Assembly: GCA_015228785.1 (NCBI GenBank) | Contig: JADGCU010000006.1 | Location: 1-51,525 of the forward strand | Direction of reading: 5' to 3' | Source: Candidatus Omnitrophota bacterium | GTDB taxonomy: Bacteria; Omnitrophota; Gorgyraeia; Zapsychrales; Fredricksoniimonadaceae | Length of the DNA stretch: 51,525 bases | In this document: one piece after another, positions 43,703 to 51,525 of the stretch | Layout: each line of letters begins with the position of its first letter | Numbering within the stretch: the first letter of the stretch is position 1 | Program-made: the position numbers and the translations under genes | The notes under the pieces: model-generated | What the model was told of the DNA's origin: nothing | Database searches by the model: none | The model's input: only the letters and a program-made list of their open reading frames with translations

Positions 43703-44176
43703 TTATTCCGTGACAATAATGCCGCTCTTCAGGTCCGCGTTGATCTCCTCTAAAACCTTCTGAGCGTCCGCCTCATTAGAAAAAGGACCAACCCGTACGC
43801 GATAAAAAACCCCGCGTGCGCCTAAATCGCTGATCATAATATAACAATTATCATGCCCCTTTTCCTTGAGCTTTAAAATAGCAGCGTCCGCCCGAGCCTT
43901 CTCTTTAAAAGAATACACCTGAATAGCTAAAGATTCTTTAGAAACAACCTCCTTGGGAGCCACAACAACAGACTCCTGCGCCCGCATTCTCGGAGCCGGA
44001 ACCACAGCCTCTGCAGTCGTTTGAGGCGACTTAACATTATTCACCACAACATTCTGCTCAACAGGAACACGTGTCTCTTGCGGCTTTTCTTTCTTAAAAG
44101 CCAGCACAACAAAACCAACCGCAAGAATGACCAAAACCCAAATGATCCAAGATTGATTCCCCTTATCAGGCGCCAT
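43703..44176 (-). CDS. SPOR-domain membrane protein
   Basis: A 157-residue protein from ATG 44176 (MAPDKGNQSWIIWVLVILAV), with GGAGGA upstream; the longer frame to 44233 lies in leader DNA. One helix at about residues 10-27, a linker rich in Val/Pro/Ala, then a SPOR domain (LAIQVYSFKEKARADAAILK, CYIMISDLG, VFYRVRVGPFSNEADAQKVL) that binds denuded glycan at septa or growing wall. First gene of the lpoB unit, behind the promoter at 44274-44302. Confidence 0.88.
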   Translation of the reverse strand: MAPDKGNQSWIIWVLVILAVGFVVLAFKKEKPQETRVPVEQNVVVNNVKSPQTTAEAVVPAPRMRAQESVVVAPKEVVSKESLAIQVYSFKEKARADAAILKLKEKGHDNCYIMISDLGARGVFYRVRVGPFSNEADAQKVLEEINADLKSGIIVTE

Positions 44177-44273
44177 GAAAATCCTCCCGCTTTTAATTAT
44201 CTTGTTGAACAAGGAACGCCGACAGTTATCCAAACGTTGACGACCTTATTATTTCCTAATGATGAACGGCGGT

Positions 44274-44302
44274 ATTTTATCTCTTTTAATTTTGATTAAC
44301 AA
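44274..44302 (-). promoter_or_regulatory. Predicted sigma-70 promoter of the SPOR/lpoB unit
   Basis: TTGTTA (44297-44302) and TAAAAT (44274-44279) lie 17 bases apart on the minus strand in AT-rich DNA after the exonuclease stop. Expected start near 44268, giving a leader of about 90 nt. Confidence 0.5.
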
Positions 44303-44345
44303 CAAAAATCATTTAAGACCCCAAAACAAAGTCTTCTCACCACAC

Positions 44346-45149
44346 CTATCCATGCTCTCCGACGACTTTTGGGGCCTCATATTTAGGAAGACGGCCTTTA
44401 AGGGCTCCCTCCACCAGCGCTTTAATGTCCTCACTGAAATCCTTGCCCAGCATCCACTCCAGATACCCAGGGTCTTTACGTGCGATCTCTCGCAGGCTTT
44501 CCTTCTTTGCATATTTGCCAAACATCATGTAAAGCTCGCCGTTCCACCAACGAAACTTGCGATCCGAATCGTAAAATTCCTGTCGCTCAACATAATTAAA
44601 CCGCCCCAAGACATCAATCGTATCTTCCCCAGCGCCATATTTCTGAATCTGACCCTCCATCACCTCAAGAGTCGCCTCCGTATCTGCCAAAGCCGCATGC
44701 GCCCCCTCAAGCTTCTTTCCACCACAATAAAACGCATAAGCAGCTGTGAGGTCCCTCTTTTCATTCAAATGAAAAACCTTCTGAGCATCATAGATCGAAC
44801 GCGCATTCATCGACAAAGACAACCCCGCATCACGAATTTCGCGTTCCAGAAGCGGGACATCAAATTTATCAACATTAAACCCGCCGATATCAGCATCTCG
44901 CAAAAAATCAACGATCTCCTTGGCAACCTCCTTAAAAGCAGGCGCATCCTTAACCGCTTCGTTAGAGATGCCCGTGAGCTCCACAACCACGGGCGGAATG
45001 GTCATCCCAGGGTTGATCCGCTTGGCATACACTTCGCGACCACCCGTCGGAAGAAGCTTGATCATCGCGATCTCAATGACCTTGTCCTTCTCAATCCACG
45101 TGCCGGTCGTCTCAAGGTCCAGAATGACCAGAGGCTTAGTCAATTTCAT
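44346..45149 (-). CDS. DnaQ-type (DEDDh) 3'-5' exonuclease
   Basis: A 267-residue protein. The exonuclease fold is in residues about 5-175: VILDLETTGTWIEKDKVIEIA (Exo I, DxE), LTGISNEAVKDAPAFKEV, GGFNVDKFDVPLLEREI (Exo II with Asp) and GAHAALADTEATLEVM (Exo III, HxxxxD), so the DEDDh set is complete. The C-terminal 90 residues (YMMFGKYAKKESLREI, DPGYLEWMLGKDFSED) form a short extra domain often seen in stand-alone DnaQ-like exonucleases. Probably acts in DNA proofreading or repair outside Pol III. Coupled to the unassigned gene upstream by a 13-base gap. Confidence 0.9.
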   Translation of the reverse strand: MKLTKPLVILDLETTGTWIEKDKVIEIAMIKLLPTGGREVYAKRINPGMTIPPVVVELTGISNEAVKDAPAFKEVAKEIVDFLRDADIGGFNVDKFDVPLLEREIRDAGLSLSMNARSIYDAQKVFHLNEKRDLTAAYAFYCGGKKLEGAHAALADTEATLEVMEGQIQKYGAGEDTIDVLGRFNYVERQEFYDSDRKFRWWNGELYMMFGKYAKKESLREIARKDPGYLEWMLGKDFSEDIKALVEGALKGRLPKYEAPKVVGEHG

Positions 45150-45162
45150 GAATAACCTTTCT

Positions 45163-45816
45163 TTACTCTATTTCTGCTTCTAATTCCCTAAAGAGTTCCT
45201 CTGCCTTCTTGACCAGATCCGCCTTAATGAGCTTCAGCGACTCAGCATCCTTCTTAAAAGAACGAATGGCATTCAAAAGCTTGCGGACCGCGGCCGTATT
45301 ACGACGTTCGCGCTCCTCATCGGGATCGACCTTCTTGCGCTCCTTCATAAGGACCACAAGATCCTGACGCACAAGCCCCGCAGATCGCCCCTTATCAAAG
45401 ACCTGCCGGCGAAGTTCAGAATAATCTTGACGCGTGATCTCCTTCTTTCCCTTGGCAAGCCGAAGAACATGGATCGCATCCATTTCCGGTAACGCTGATG
45501 CGTCGCGTTCATCCACAAAACTATCTTGCAAATACTGCGGCTCCTGCTGCTCGACAAAACAATAGGTCTTAACAAGCTTGAGGGCCATGGATTTTTTAAA
45601 TCCCAACTCCCGTTCTGCATAATGATCAAACTTCTCATAACCCCAATACTCGTAAAGCTTGTCCCGATGAATAGCAAAAAGAGACTGAGCGAATGAAAGC
45701 CATGCTGTCTTAAAATCCTTCGCCCCCTCCTGAGCACGCTCACGCAATTCTTTACTCGTCGGATTATCAAGCTTCTTAAGCTTGCTGATCTTTTCTTCCT
45801 GATCGATCACGGACAT
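45163..45816 (-). CDS. Conserved-looking helical protein of unknown function
   Basis: A 217-residue soluble protein from ATG 45816, with GAAGGAG five bases upstream (the GTG at 45822 is less likely). Mostly helical and charged: WLSFAQSLFAIHRDKLYEYW near residue 41, GYEKFDHYAERELGFKKSMA near 61, HVLRLAKGKKEITRQDYSEL near 118, and a coiled C-terminus (LIKADLVKKAEELFRELEAE). The WGYEKFDHYAERELG stretch resembles DNA-binding helical motifs in phage- or ParB-associated proteins, but only weakly. Followed by the DnaQ-type gene, so a DNA-related job is possible. Confidence 0.55.
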   Translation of the reverse strand: MSVIDQEEKISKLKKLDNPTSKELRERAQEGAKDFKTAWLSFAQSLFAIHRDKLYEYWGYEKFDHYAERELGFKKSMALKLVKTYCFVEQQEPQYLQDSFVDERDASALPEMDAIHVLRLAKGKKEITRQDYSELRRQVFDKGRSAGLVRQDLVVLMKERKKVDPDEERERRNTAAVRKLLNAIRSFKKDAESLKLIKADLVKKAEELFRELEAEIE

Positions 45817-45906
45817 AACCACTCCTTCTAAAATATCTCTACGAAAAATTTAAGACATCCCCGCGCCACGACGGCCCATCAAGACAACGGGTGAACGGAA
45901 TTCTTC

Positions 45907-46809
45907 TTAAAACTGTTTGACCCGAACTCTTCCTGCCATGCGTTGAACGCCCTTCTTGCTAATCGCGCCGGGCTTGATGGAACGGGCCGCCTCAGCGCCA
46001 CATGCGGCAGCCAGACGGATCTGATCCTCAAGCCGGTCTTGTGCCATCATCCCAGCGACACACCCAGCCAATGCCGCATCGCCACAACCAACAGTATGCC
46101 CCTTGACCTTCGGCCCTCGGGCCCATAAGAACTCTTCCCCTTGGGTGATCACAAGGCCCGCTTCTCCCAATGTCAAAAGGACCATCTTCATACCACGCTT
46201 AAGAAAAGACCGCAATCCCTTTTTTACAAGCCGCTGAGAAGAAAGACGGCATTTCAAAAACGCCTCGGCTTCTTCTTGATTAGGCTTGATCAAAAAAGGC
46301 TTCGCCTTTATACCCTCCCCAAGGGCGTCTGCACTCGTATCCAGAAATGTCTGTGCCCCGGCACGCTTGGCTACGCCAATCAAGCTCCGATAAAAAGATG
46401 AAGGAACCCCTACCGGAAGACTCCCGGAGAAAATAACGATACGAGCCCCTAAAATTTGACTGGCGAAGAATTTCTTAAACCGCATCACATCTTCCCGTGC
46501 CCATACCGGACCAGACTCAAAAATACGCGTAACCATGCCGTTCCTATGAATCGTCGTCGTATTAGTCCGCGTCTTGCCTCGAAGAATAAAAAGAACAGGT
46601 GGTAGCCCTTCGTCCCTAAGCTGCCCAGAAAGCCTGCGACCGCTCGTACCCGCAATGGCGATCAAAGGCATACTGACAAGGCCCAGGGCTTTAAGTGCTC
46701 GCGACACATTGACGCCCTTCCCCCCGGGAAAAATCGTCGTTTTCCCAGAACGAACGATCCTATCAAGAGCTGGATTAAGAGTAACGGTAAGAATCCGATT
46801 CGTCTTCAT
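45907..46809 (-). CDS. PfkB-family hexose-phosphate kinase (FruK/LacC-like)
   Basis: About 300 residues from ATG 46809 (MKTNRILTVTLNPALDRIV); ATG 46830 sits right against a terminator. PfkB motifs: FPGGKGVNVSRALKALG near residue 25, RTNTTTI, VIFSGSLPVGVPSSFY near 130, LIKPNQEEAEAFL near 180 and VKGHTVGCGDAALAGCVAGM near 245, which holds the catalytic Asp. The usual GAGD is GCGD here. The LNPALDR start and LPVGVP motif fit 1-phosphofructokinase/tagatose-6-phosphate kinase. Substrate not fixed by sequence. No PTS genes nearby, which argues against classic FruK. Confidence 0.85.
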   Translation of the reverse strand: MKTNRILTVTLNPALDRIVRSGKTTIFPGGKGVNVSRALKALGLVSMPLIAIAGTSGRRLSGQLRDEGLPPVLFILRGKTRTNTTTIHRNGMVTRIFESGPVWAREDVMRFKKFFASQILGARIVIFSGSLPVGVPSSFYRSLIGVAKRAGAQTFLDTSADALGEGIKAKPFLIKPNQEEAEAFLKCRLSSQRLVKKGLRSFLKRGMKMVLLTLGEAGLVITQGEEFLWARGPKVKGHTVGCGDAALAGCVAGMMAQDRLEDQIRLAAACGAEAARSIKPGAISKKGVQRMAGRVRVKQF

Positions 46810-46830
46810 AGTCAACAATAGTCGGCCCAT

Positions 46831-46861
46831 AAAAAAATAGCCACGGGGTCACCGTGGCTAT
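46831..46861 (-). terminator. Intrinsic terminator after the peptidoglycan-binding lipoprotein
   Basis: ATAGCCACGG (46861-46852) pairs with CCGTGGCTAT (46846-46837) around a five-base loop, followed by seven T on the minus strand. It ends exactly at the upstream possible start of the sugar kinase. Confidence 0.85.
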
Positions 46862-46883
46862 CTTTGGTCATCCTGATTATTTC

Positions 46884-47372
46884 CTACTCAACCGGAATGT
46901 ACGACTTCATCGCACCCCAGGTCTTCTGGCCCACGACGCCATCTGACTTCAGGTTATGCTGTTTCTGAAATTCAATAACCGCGGCACGCGTCTTGCTGCC
47001 GATCTTCCCATCAATCTTTCCGTCATACAAACCAGCACCCTTAAGCGCCTTCTGTAAATCAACAGCCGTAACACCTGTTGCCTTAATGATAGGAGAAGCC
47101 TGTGTATTAACAGCCGAAGAACCTGTCTTAAAAGACCCGGAACCTTCATCCGACTCCTCCATGTCGACAGTCTTGCCACTCTCAATCTTTCCAGCAATCT
47201 CTTTAACCTCATATTTCAGATCAACAACTTCCTTCTCCTGTTGTTCCATACGCTGCTGCAAATCAGCGACATGATTTTGCAACTGATTAACCGGCGAAGG
47301 GGCTTGGGGCGTCGTCGCACATCCAGAAATGGCGAACGATACAAAAGCAATCATTAAAAAACGAGCAATCAC
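46884..47372 (-). CDS. Peptidoglycan-binding (PG_binding_1) lipoprotein
   Basis: A 162-residue protein. Signal IARFLMIAFVSFAISGC with lipobox ISGC; a coiled-coil linker (LQNHVADLQQRMEQQEKEVV) and an acidic/Ser region, then a PG_binding_1 domain at residues about 95-155 (DLQKALKGAGLYDGKIDGKI, TRAAVIEFQKQHNLKSDGVV, GQKTWGAM). It should tether the outer membrane to the wall. GTG start with a near-perfect AAAGGAGG five bases upstream, so it should be well expressed. Single gene followed by a strong terminator. Confidence 0.88.
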   Translation of the reverse strand: MIARFLMIAFVSFAISGCATTPQAPSPVNQLQNHVADLQQRMEQQEKEVVDLKYEVKEIAGKIESGKTVDMEESDEGSGSFKTGSSAVNTQASPIIKATGVTAVDLQKALKGAGLYDGKIDGKIGSKTRAAVIEFQKQHNLKSDGVVGQKTWGAMKSYIPVE

Positions 47373-47411
47373 GATGTCCTCCTTTAATTAAGTTTGATCC
47401 TGAATCTTATA

Positions 47412-48095
47412 TTACTGCGCTTCATGAACACTATCAACACTCTTTACTTCTAAAAGTCCCTTAACAACCAACGCAGGATGCGAAGGCAAAAGCGATTCGA
47501 AATCTTTTTTGGCTATCTCAAAATCATCATGAAGAGCCAACTCATATTCGAACCCGGGCTGCACAACCGGAAGCCCTCCAAACTTGACCCTCTCTTTGGT
47601 CCCGTTCACATCAAGCGTACCTAAATAATTCACCCGATCGAAAGCCATCTCAAAATCCAAAGCGACTGATTCCTCAGCAATCGTTGACCCAACGGGAATC
47701 GCAATGGCCGTGATCTCATACGAACCAACCGGGAGTTCCCAGTAAAAATATCCCGGTTCAATCACTCGTCCTTCTGCCCAAGGGACAACGCTCTGATTCG
47801 CCTTATCACCAATAATAAAGAAATACTTCTTCGCTGGATCATTCCGAGAGATAACCGTAAGACGTACATAAGCGGTCTTAAGAAGCCCCGCAAAGACCGT
47901 CTTTCCAAACCCAATCCCAACAGGAACAGAATCAATATCAAGCAACGTTTCGCTTGTCATCGAAACCTGTGCCACCTCAGGAGCACTCGCCGAGGGTGAA
48001 CGCACCTCATTCCCCTCAGGCTTCACACTACTCGAAAGAGCGGTACAGCCTGCCAGACAAATCAATAAAAGAAAGGCTGTCAGATTCCTAAACAT
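47412..48095 (-). CDS. Lipoprotein of unknown function
   Basis: A 227-residue protein. Signal with lipobox (RNLTAFLLLICLAGC, Cys at about 16). A Ser/Glu linker, then a beta-rich domain (VFAGLLKTAYVRLTVISRN, YFYWELPVGSYEITAIAIPV, VNYLGTLDVNGTKERVKFGG). The GSYEITA and VNYLGTL parts recall the carboxypeptidase-regulatory/PEGA-like surface lipoproteins, but no family is assigned. The start ATG has only weak upstream purines. It lies 39 bases before the peptidoglycan-binding lipoprotein gene. Confidence 0.7.
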   Translation of the reverse strand: MFRNLTAFLLLICLAGCTALSSSVKPEGNEVRSPSASAPEVAQVSMTSETLLDIDSVPVGIGFGKTVFAGLLKTAYVRLTVISRNDPAKKYFFIIGDKANQSVVPWAEGRVIEPGYFYWELPVGSYEITAIAIPVGSTIAEESVALDFEMAFDRVNYLGTLDVNGTKERVKFGGLPVVQPGFEYELALHDDFEIAKKDFESLLPSHPALVVKGLLEVKSVDSVHEAQ

Positions 48096-48212
48096 GCTAA
48101 AAGGATCATTTATGAGATTTTAAAAACAGTGTCAGTTTAGCAAAAAGGATAGAGAACAGGTAGGAATAATTTGGAAAATAAACGGAGCAATAAAAATCCA
48201 GAAAACTATTTA

Positions 48213-51200
48213 TTACGCGCTCCCAGTCCCCATCTTGGCCTCAAGCTCAGAAAACAACGGCAAGGTAGAAGCCGGCTCAATCTTAAAGATCACAGGAACA
48301 AGACCATCGATCTTAATATTATCCAGATCCTGCTGACCAACCGGAAGAACCATGCCCTTCCCATCACGCCTGATCTGCATGTCCAAACTAGCAGCGCTAA
48401 AATCAATACCACCGGTCTTATCCATGGCTTTTTCAGACTCAATTGCCGACACCGTCATGGCCTTTTCAGAAATAAAAGGCGGTCGCACCGGCTTCACATC
48501 ACCAAATCTTTCACGCAAAGCATTAACCGCCCTGTCCTTTTGATAGATTGCGACCCATCGTTCATTTTCTGTAACCGCAGTATCTCTAAATTTCTGAAAG
48601 GTCCAAATAATCCAAGGAGCCGTTTCCTTTGTCGAGACTTCGATCAACAGTTCTCCCGACCACTTACGGGATTCAATATTGGCCCCGTGGTTCAAAAGAT
48701 TCTTACATAACGCAGGAACAGCACGTTCCTTGATAACTTCTTTAATTTCTCGATACGGGGCGCTACTGCCCCCGCTTCCCGCATTCTGGAAGGCCGAAGT
48801 ACTGATCAACTCATTTACCTTTTCCTCATCCGCCGCTACGCCCGTCATCGCCGGCTTTGGTGCCTCCTGAGCCTGCGGCCCCGCTATTGTCGTCACTCGG
48901 CTCGCTTTAATTTCCTCCACGGTCTCCCTAAACTTAGCAAGTTCTTGCCAACGGGTCATGCCCCCCAAACGAAAAGGATCCTTAAAATTCTGAACATACC
49001 AGGCCCATGCCGTCGACGCTGTGCTTTCAACAGGCCTCCCATTCCATCCAAAAGGGATATGAACTGACTTGTTTACATAAAGATATCCCTTCTTGTCGCC
49101 ATCAATACGACTTAAAGATTCCAGGCCCTTCGTCATGGATACCGCATCAGCCAGCGCCTCTTCTGCCCATGAAGGATGTGAATCTTTATAATGAAGTGAA
49201 AGCTCCAAACAAGCTGCGATGGCCCCGGCCGTCCACTCACCGCTAAAAACATCATGACTATCGGTATACCCTACCCCGAACAGTTTCCCATCCTCAGAAT
49301 ATCCAGAACGCGCTTTTGTGGTCTTCCACATACGATAAGAAGCTCCCTCCCCATACATCTCATCTAACTTCTTGGGAGAAAAAGAAACAATGCCCCATGT
49401 CTGGACATCAACCGCAAAATCACGATTTGGCCTGAATTCTTTCCCATCATACAAGCCCCCCTGATAGAGGATGCCCGCCTCTTTATCCAATCCATACTTT
49501 TTAATGTACTCTTCAATGCCATCCATCATTTTCTTATAACTAGAGTCTCCCGTAACTTCATACAACATTCTAAGGCCGGCGTAAGCGGAAAAATTATTCT
49601 CATTAGAAATATCATTTGGATTCTTCTCAAATGTCCCCTCCGGCGCATGATGGATAGCGCCTATATCATCAGTCAAAGCTTTGAACGCAGGAATAAGACT
49701 TTCGGCTAATTGAACCTCTTCACTATTACGAAGGATATTACCCCCATACTTCGCATGTGCGGTCTGAAGCGCTGCCATAATAATCCAGGCATTTTCACCC
49801 ATGATCGGTTTCCAGTCTTTCCATTCACTCTCTTCACCTGTTAAAGGATCAGCATCTTTCCATTTATCAGATACTGTGCGAAAAAATAATGCTTCACGGG
49901 GACCTAATACCTTCTTATCCTTTCCATATCTGAAATACTGCGAACCCGAAGCCCTGATGCTCCGCATCTCCCCCCATGAATCCGAGCGAAGTGTTCTAAT
50001 AAAAGTATTCGCCAAATTAAGATCTTTACGCTGAGGATCAAGAACTGAGGCGATCACACCGGCAGAACCATCATAAAAATTGAGGCTGCGATTAATCATC
50101 CGACGCTCTATCCCGTCTGGAATGGATTTCCACAAATCCAGTCTTTCTTTCAAATCTTTTGGGACCTTAAAACTACGGAGCATATTGTCTTCAAAAACAT
50201 TCCCCTTCAACCACATCATGGGATTCGCAGGTGCTTCGGCCGCTTGTAAAAAAGATGGCAGACTAAGAACCGCTAAAGCAGCGGCAGCCACTATTCCCCA
50301 ATATTTCTTGCGAACCGAGTTCAACGCCGAAGAACCTTCACTCTTCATCGCGGCCTCAGAAGTCTGCTTTAAAATCCAAGCACCTACCTCACGTACAACA
50401 TCATCAGACTCTCTCATGTAAGGCGCCACGGTGGCCATGCTCCCATGGGCACTCGCGTCATTCGTGCCATAACTGAACCGGATCATATTTAAAGGAGTAG
50501 GCGAAGAAGAAGACGGCGCCTGAAGATCCAGACCTTTCTCCTGCGTCGCCTTAGTTTTTAGCCCTTCTGACGGAAGAGGGACACTCCGCTCGATTGAGAA
50601 TGACTTTTGGGGCGGCGCCTCCCGGAATTGACCCTCTTTCGTCACCCGAACCTCGCCTGAAGATGTCCCCGAAAACACTTTGACCCAATCATCATCCTTG
50701 AGATCTGGATTCTCTTTCTTAAAATCATCCAGGACCTTCTTCATCTCCGCCCGTTGATCTTCCGGCGCAGCCGGTATGACAAGATCCCGGATCTGGGCCA
50801 ATGTATTTCCCCCGCCAACTGAAGTATACGTTGCGTTCGCATAGACCTCGCGCCCTTTCCACTCCTGACTCTTATCAGACCGCTCCTCATAAAACGGAAC
50901 CGGCTTAAGCGTATAAACCTTATGTCCCGGGACCATTTCCATGGAAAACTGGTCATCTGCGATCTTCCAGGTCGCCGGCGTTTCTGTCTCTGAAAGGAAC
51001 ACATGCGTTGCTGCAGGATTTTCTTTGACAACCTTCTCAAATTCAGACTTTAAAAGCTCTTTATCAACAGGGATTGATGTCTCATCGATCTGTTTTCGAA
51101 TGTCCGCGACCGTCGCATAACTTTGGCGCATGCTCATCATGGACGTCATCATCGGTGTCCCCTGCGGCACCTCTGAATGGATCGCCGGGGTTTCCGGAGA

Positions 51201-51525
51201 CCCGAACTCCAAGACTTGAGGAATTCTGGGACCGCCTTCCATCCCGGGCTGATTGACATATTCTTCAATAGCCTTCTGATATCGCGCCAACCTGTTGAGC
51301 CGTTGCCAATGCTGCGGATCAATGCGTACGGTCTTTAAAGTAACATCCCTGTCTAAAAGCATCTGGCCAGACGCGTCCAGGTAGTTTTTATTGTAGGGAT
51401 CATTCTTGAGCTTCTCATACTGCCAATAAAAGAACGTCTGCTTGCTTGAGACAAGCGTCTTCTTAAGATTCTCCTGAACATCTTCAGCCTGCCCCGCCTG
51501 TCTGCCGCCCTTCATATAAGTTTTG
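48213..51525 (-). CDS. Giant multidomain protein with glycosidase-like alpha/alpha barrel (5' partial)
   Basis: The frame is open to the right edge; ATG 51515 has no ribosome site, so the true start is probably outside. Counting from that Met: residues 1-400 are charged and Pro/Ser-rich without known domains; a helix at about 405-425 (IVAAAALAVLSLPSFLQAAE) looks like an internal signal or anchor; residues about 470-850 look like an alpha/alpha-barrel glycoside hydrolase (GENAWIIMAALQTAHAKYGG, NFSAYAGLRMLYEVTGDSSY, VDVQTWGIVSFSPKKLDEMY, WAWYVQNFKDPFRLGG). A HEAT-like stretch lies at about 910-1000 (AVPALCKNLLNHGANIESRK). The last 65 residues (DKTGGIDF through LVPVIFKIEP) match the end of the 1474-residue protein. 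Catalytic residues not assigned. Confidence 0.7.
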   Translation of the reverse strand, partial: KTYMKGGRQAGQAEDVQENLKKTLVSSKQTFFYWQYEKLKNDPYNKNYLDASGQMLLDRDVTLKTVRIDPQHWQRLNRLARYQKAIEEYVNQPGMEGGPRIPQVLEFGSPETPAIHSEVPQGTPMMTSMMSMRQSYATVADIRKQIDETSIPVDKELLKSEFEKVVKENPAATHVFLSETETPATWKIADDQFSMEMVPGHKVYTLKPVPFYEERSDKSQEWKGREVYANATYTSVGGGNTLAQIRDLVIPAAPEDQRAEMKKVLDDFKKENPDLKDDDWVKVFSGTSSGEVRVTKEGQFREAPPQKSFSIERSVPLPSEGLKTKATQEKGLDLQAPSSSSPTPLNMIRFSYGTNDASAHGSMATVAPYMRESDDVVREVGAWILKQTSEAAMKSEGSSALNSVRKKYWGIVAAAALAVLSLPSFLQAAEAPANPMMWLKGNVFEDNMLRSFKVPKDLKERLDLWKSIPDGIERRMINRSLNFYDGSAGVIASVLDPQRKDLNLANTFIRTLRSDSWGEMRSIRASGSQYFRYGKDKKVLGPREALFFRTVSDKWKDADPLTGEESEWKDWKPIMGENAWIIMAALQTAHAKYGGNILRNSEEVQLAESLIPAFKALTDDIGAIHHAPEGTFEKNPNDISNENNFSAYAGLRMLYEVTGDSSYKKMMDGIEEYIKKYGLDKEAGILYQGGLYDGKEFRPNRDFAVDVQTWGIVSFSPKKLDEMYGEGASYRMWKTTKARSGYSEDGKLFGVGYTDSHDVFSGEWTAGAIAACLELSLHYKDSHPSWAEEALADAVSMTKGLESLSRIDGDKKGYLYVNKSVHIPFGWNGRPVESTASTAWAWYVQNFKDPFRLGGMTRWQELAKFRETVEEIKASRVTTIAGPQAQEAPKPAMTGVAADEEKVNELISTSAFQNAGSGGSSAPYREIKEVIKERAVPALCKNLLNHGANIESRKWSGELLIEVSTKETAPWIIWTFQKFRDTAVTENERWVAIYQKDRAVNALRERFGDVKPVRPPFISEKAMTVSAIESEKAMDKTGGIDFSAASLDMQIRRDGKGMVLPVGQQDLDNIKIDGLVPVIFKIEPASTLPLFSELEAKMGTGSA

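Noticed and set aside
44259-45155. 298-codon plus-strand open frame
   Set aside because: It lies antisense to the DnaQ-type exonuclease, whose motifs are all intact; the antisense protein is basic, without recognisable domains, and has no ribosome site. A shadow frame.

Overview
The window reads as chromosomal DNA of an uncultured Gram-negative (diderm) bacterium. The best guess is candidate phylum Omnitrophota (OP3, PVC superphylum). Reasons: very large exported multidomain proteins that end in a shared D-K-T-G-G-I-D module, a pilus locus with tandem PilB ATPases and free-standing MshEN/GspE_N proteins, long runs of radical SAM enzymes mixed with glycosyltransferases, and an LpoB/COG3014 lipoprotein pair. 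This assignment rests on family recognition, not on a marker gene. No rRNA, tRNA, CRISPR array, transposase or integrase was seen. Almost everything is on the minus strand; only the first two genes are on the plus strand, and they converge on the rest at about 3.71 kb.

Layout. (1) 1-3.7 kb, plus strand: the C-terminal part of a membrane spermidine-synthase-like protein fused to a YVTN beta-propeller, then a GT-C membrane glycosyltransferase. (2) 3.7-12.4 kb, minus: three paralogous exported arylsulfotransferase-like propellers, a GT43-type (animal glucuronyltransferase-like) glycosyltransferase, a GT2, and two FAD-dependent UDP-galactopyranose-mutase/protoporphyrinogen-oxidase-like enzymes. 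(3) 12.4-23.3 kb, minus: a biosynthetic block with five different radical SAM enzymes (one B12-binding, one MiaB-like without TRAM, three SPASM-type), a PaaK/CapK-like adenylate-forming enzyme, an FkbM methyltransferase and two nucleotide-sugar glycosyltransferases. A promoter at about 23.32 kb reads into it. This looks like an undescribed surface-glycan, glycolipid or secondary-metabolite pathway. (4) 23.4-30.9 kb, minus: a type IV pilus/type II secretion module (two ATPases, two MshEN-only proteins, platform protein, coiled-coil exported protein) with its own promoter, followed by a separately promoted pilin gene. The roughly 250-nt pilin leader can fold into a closed domain plus a hairpin that masks the ribosome-binding site.

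(5) 30.9-34.9 kb: RodA-type SEDS glycan polymerase, a small Cys-rich membrane protein, an exported MEMO-AMMECR1 fusion and a MauE/DsbA-like redox pair. (6) 35.0-39.4 kb: a 1474-residue exported protein with methyltransferase-like, HAD and arginase-like (UPF0489) domains. (7) 39.5-41.3 kb: three single-domain response regulators around a CheX-like protein that lacks the catalytic Glu. (8) 41.3-48.1 kb: envelope lipoproteins (glycine-zipper, COG3014-like, LpoB-like, SPOR, peptidoglycan-binding) plus a DnaQ-type exonuclease, an unassigned helical protein and a PfkB sugar kinase. (9) 48.2 kb to the right edge: a second giant protein, cut by the window, with an alpha/alpha-barrel glycosidase-like region and the same C-terminal module as the 1474-residue protein.

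Taken together the window is about building and remodelling the cell surface: glycan and lipid synthesis, pilus assembly probably tuned by cyclic-di-GMP through the MshEN domains, cell-wall elongation, periplasmic disulfide chemistry and giant exported proteins. No stretch over 300 bases lacks a gene; the longest gap, 23800-24091, is the structured pilin leader.
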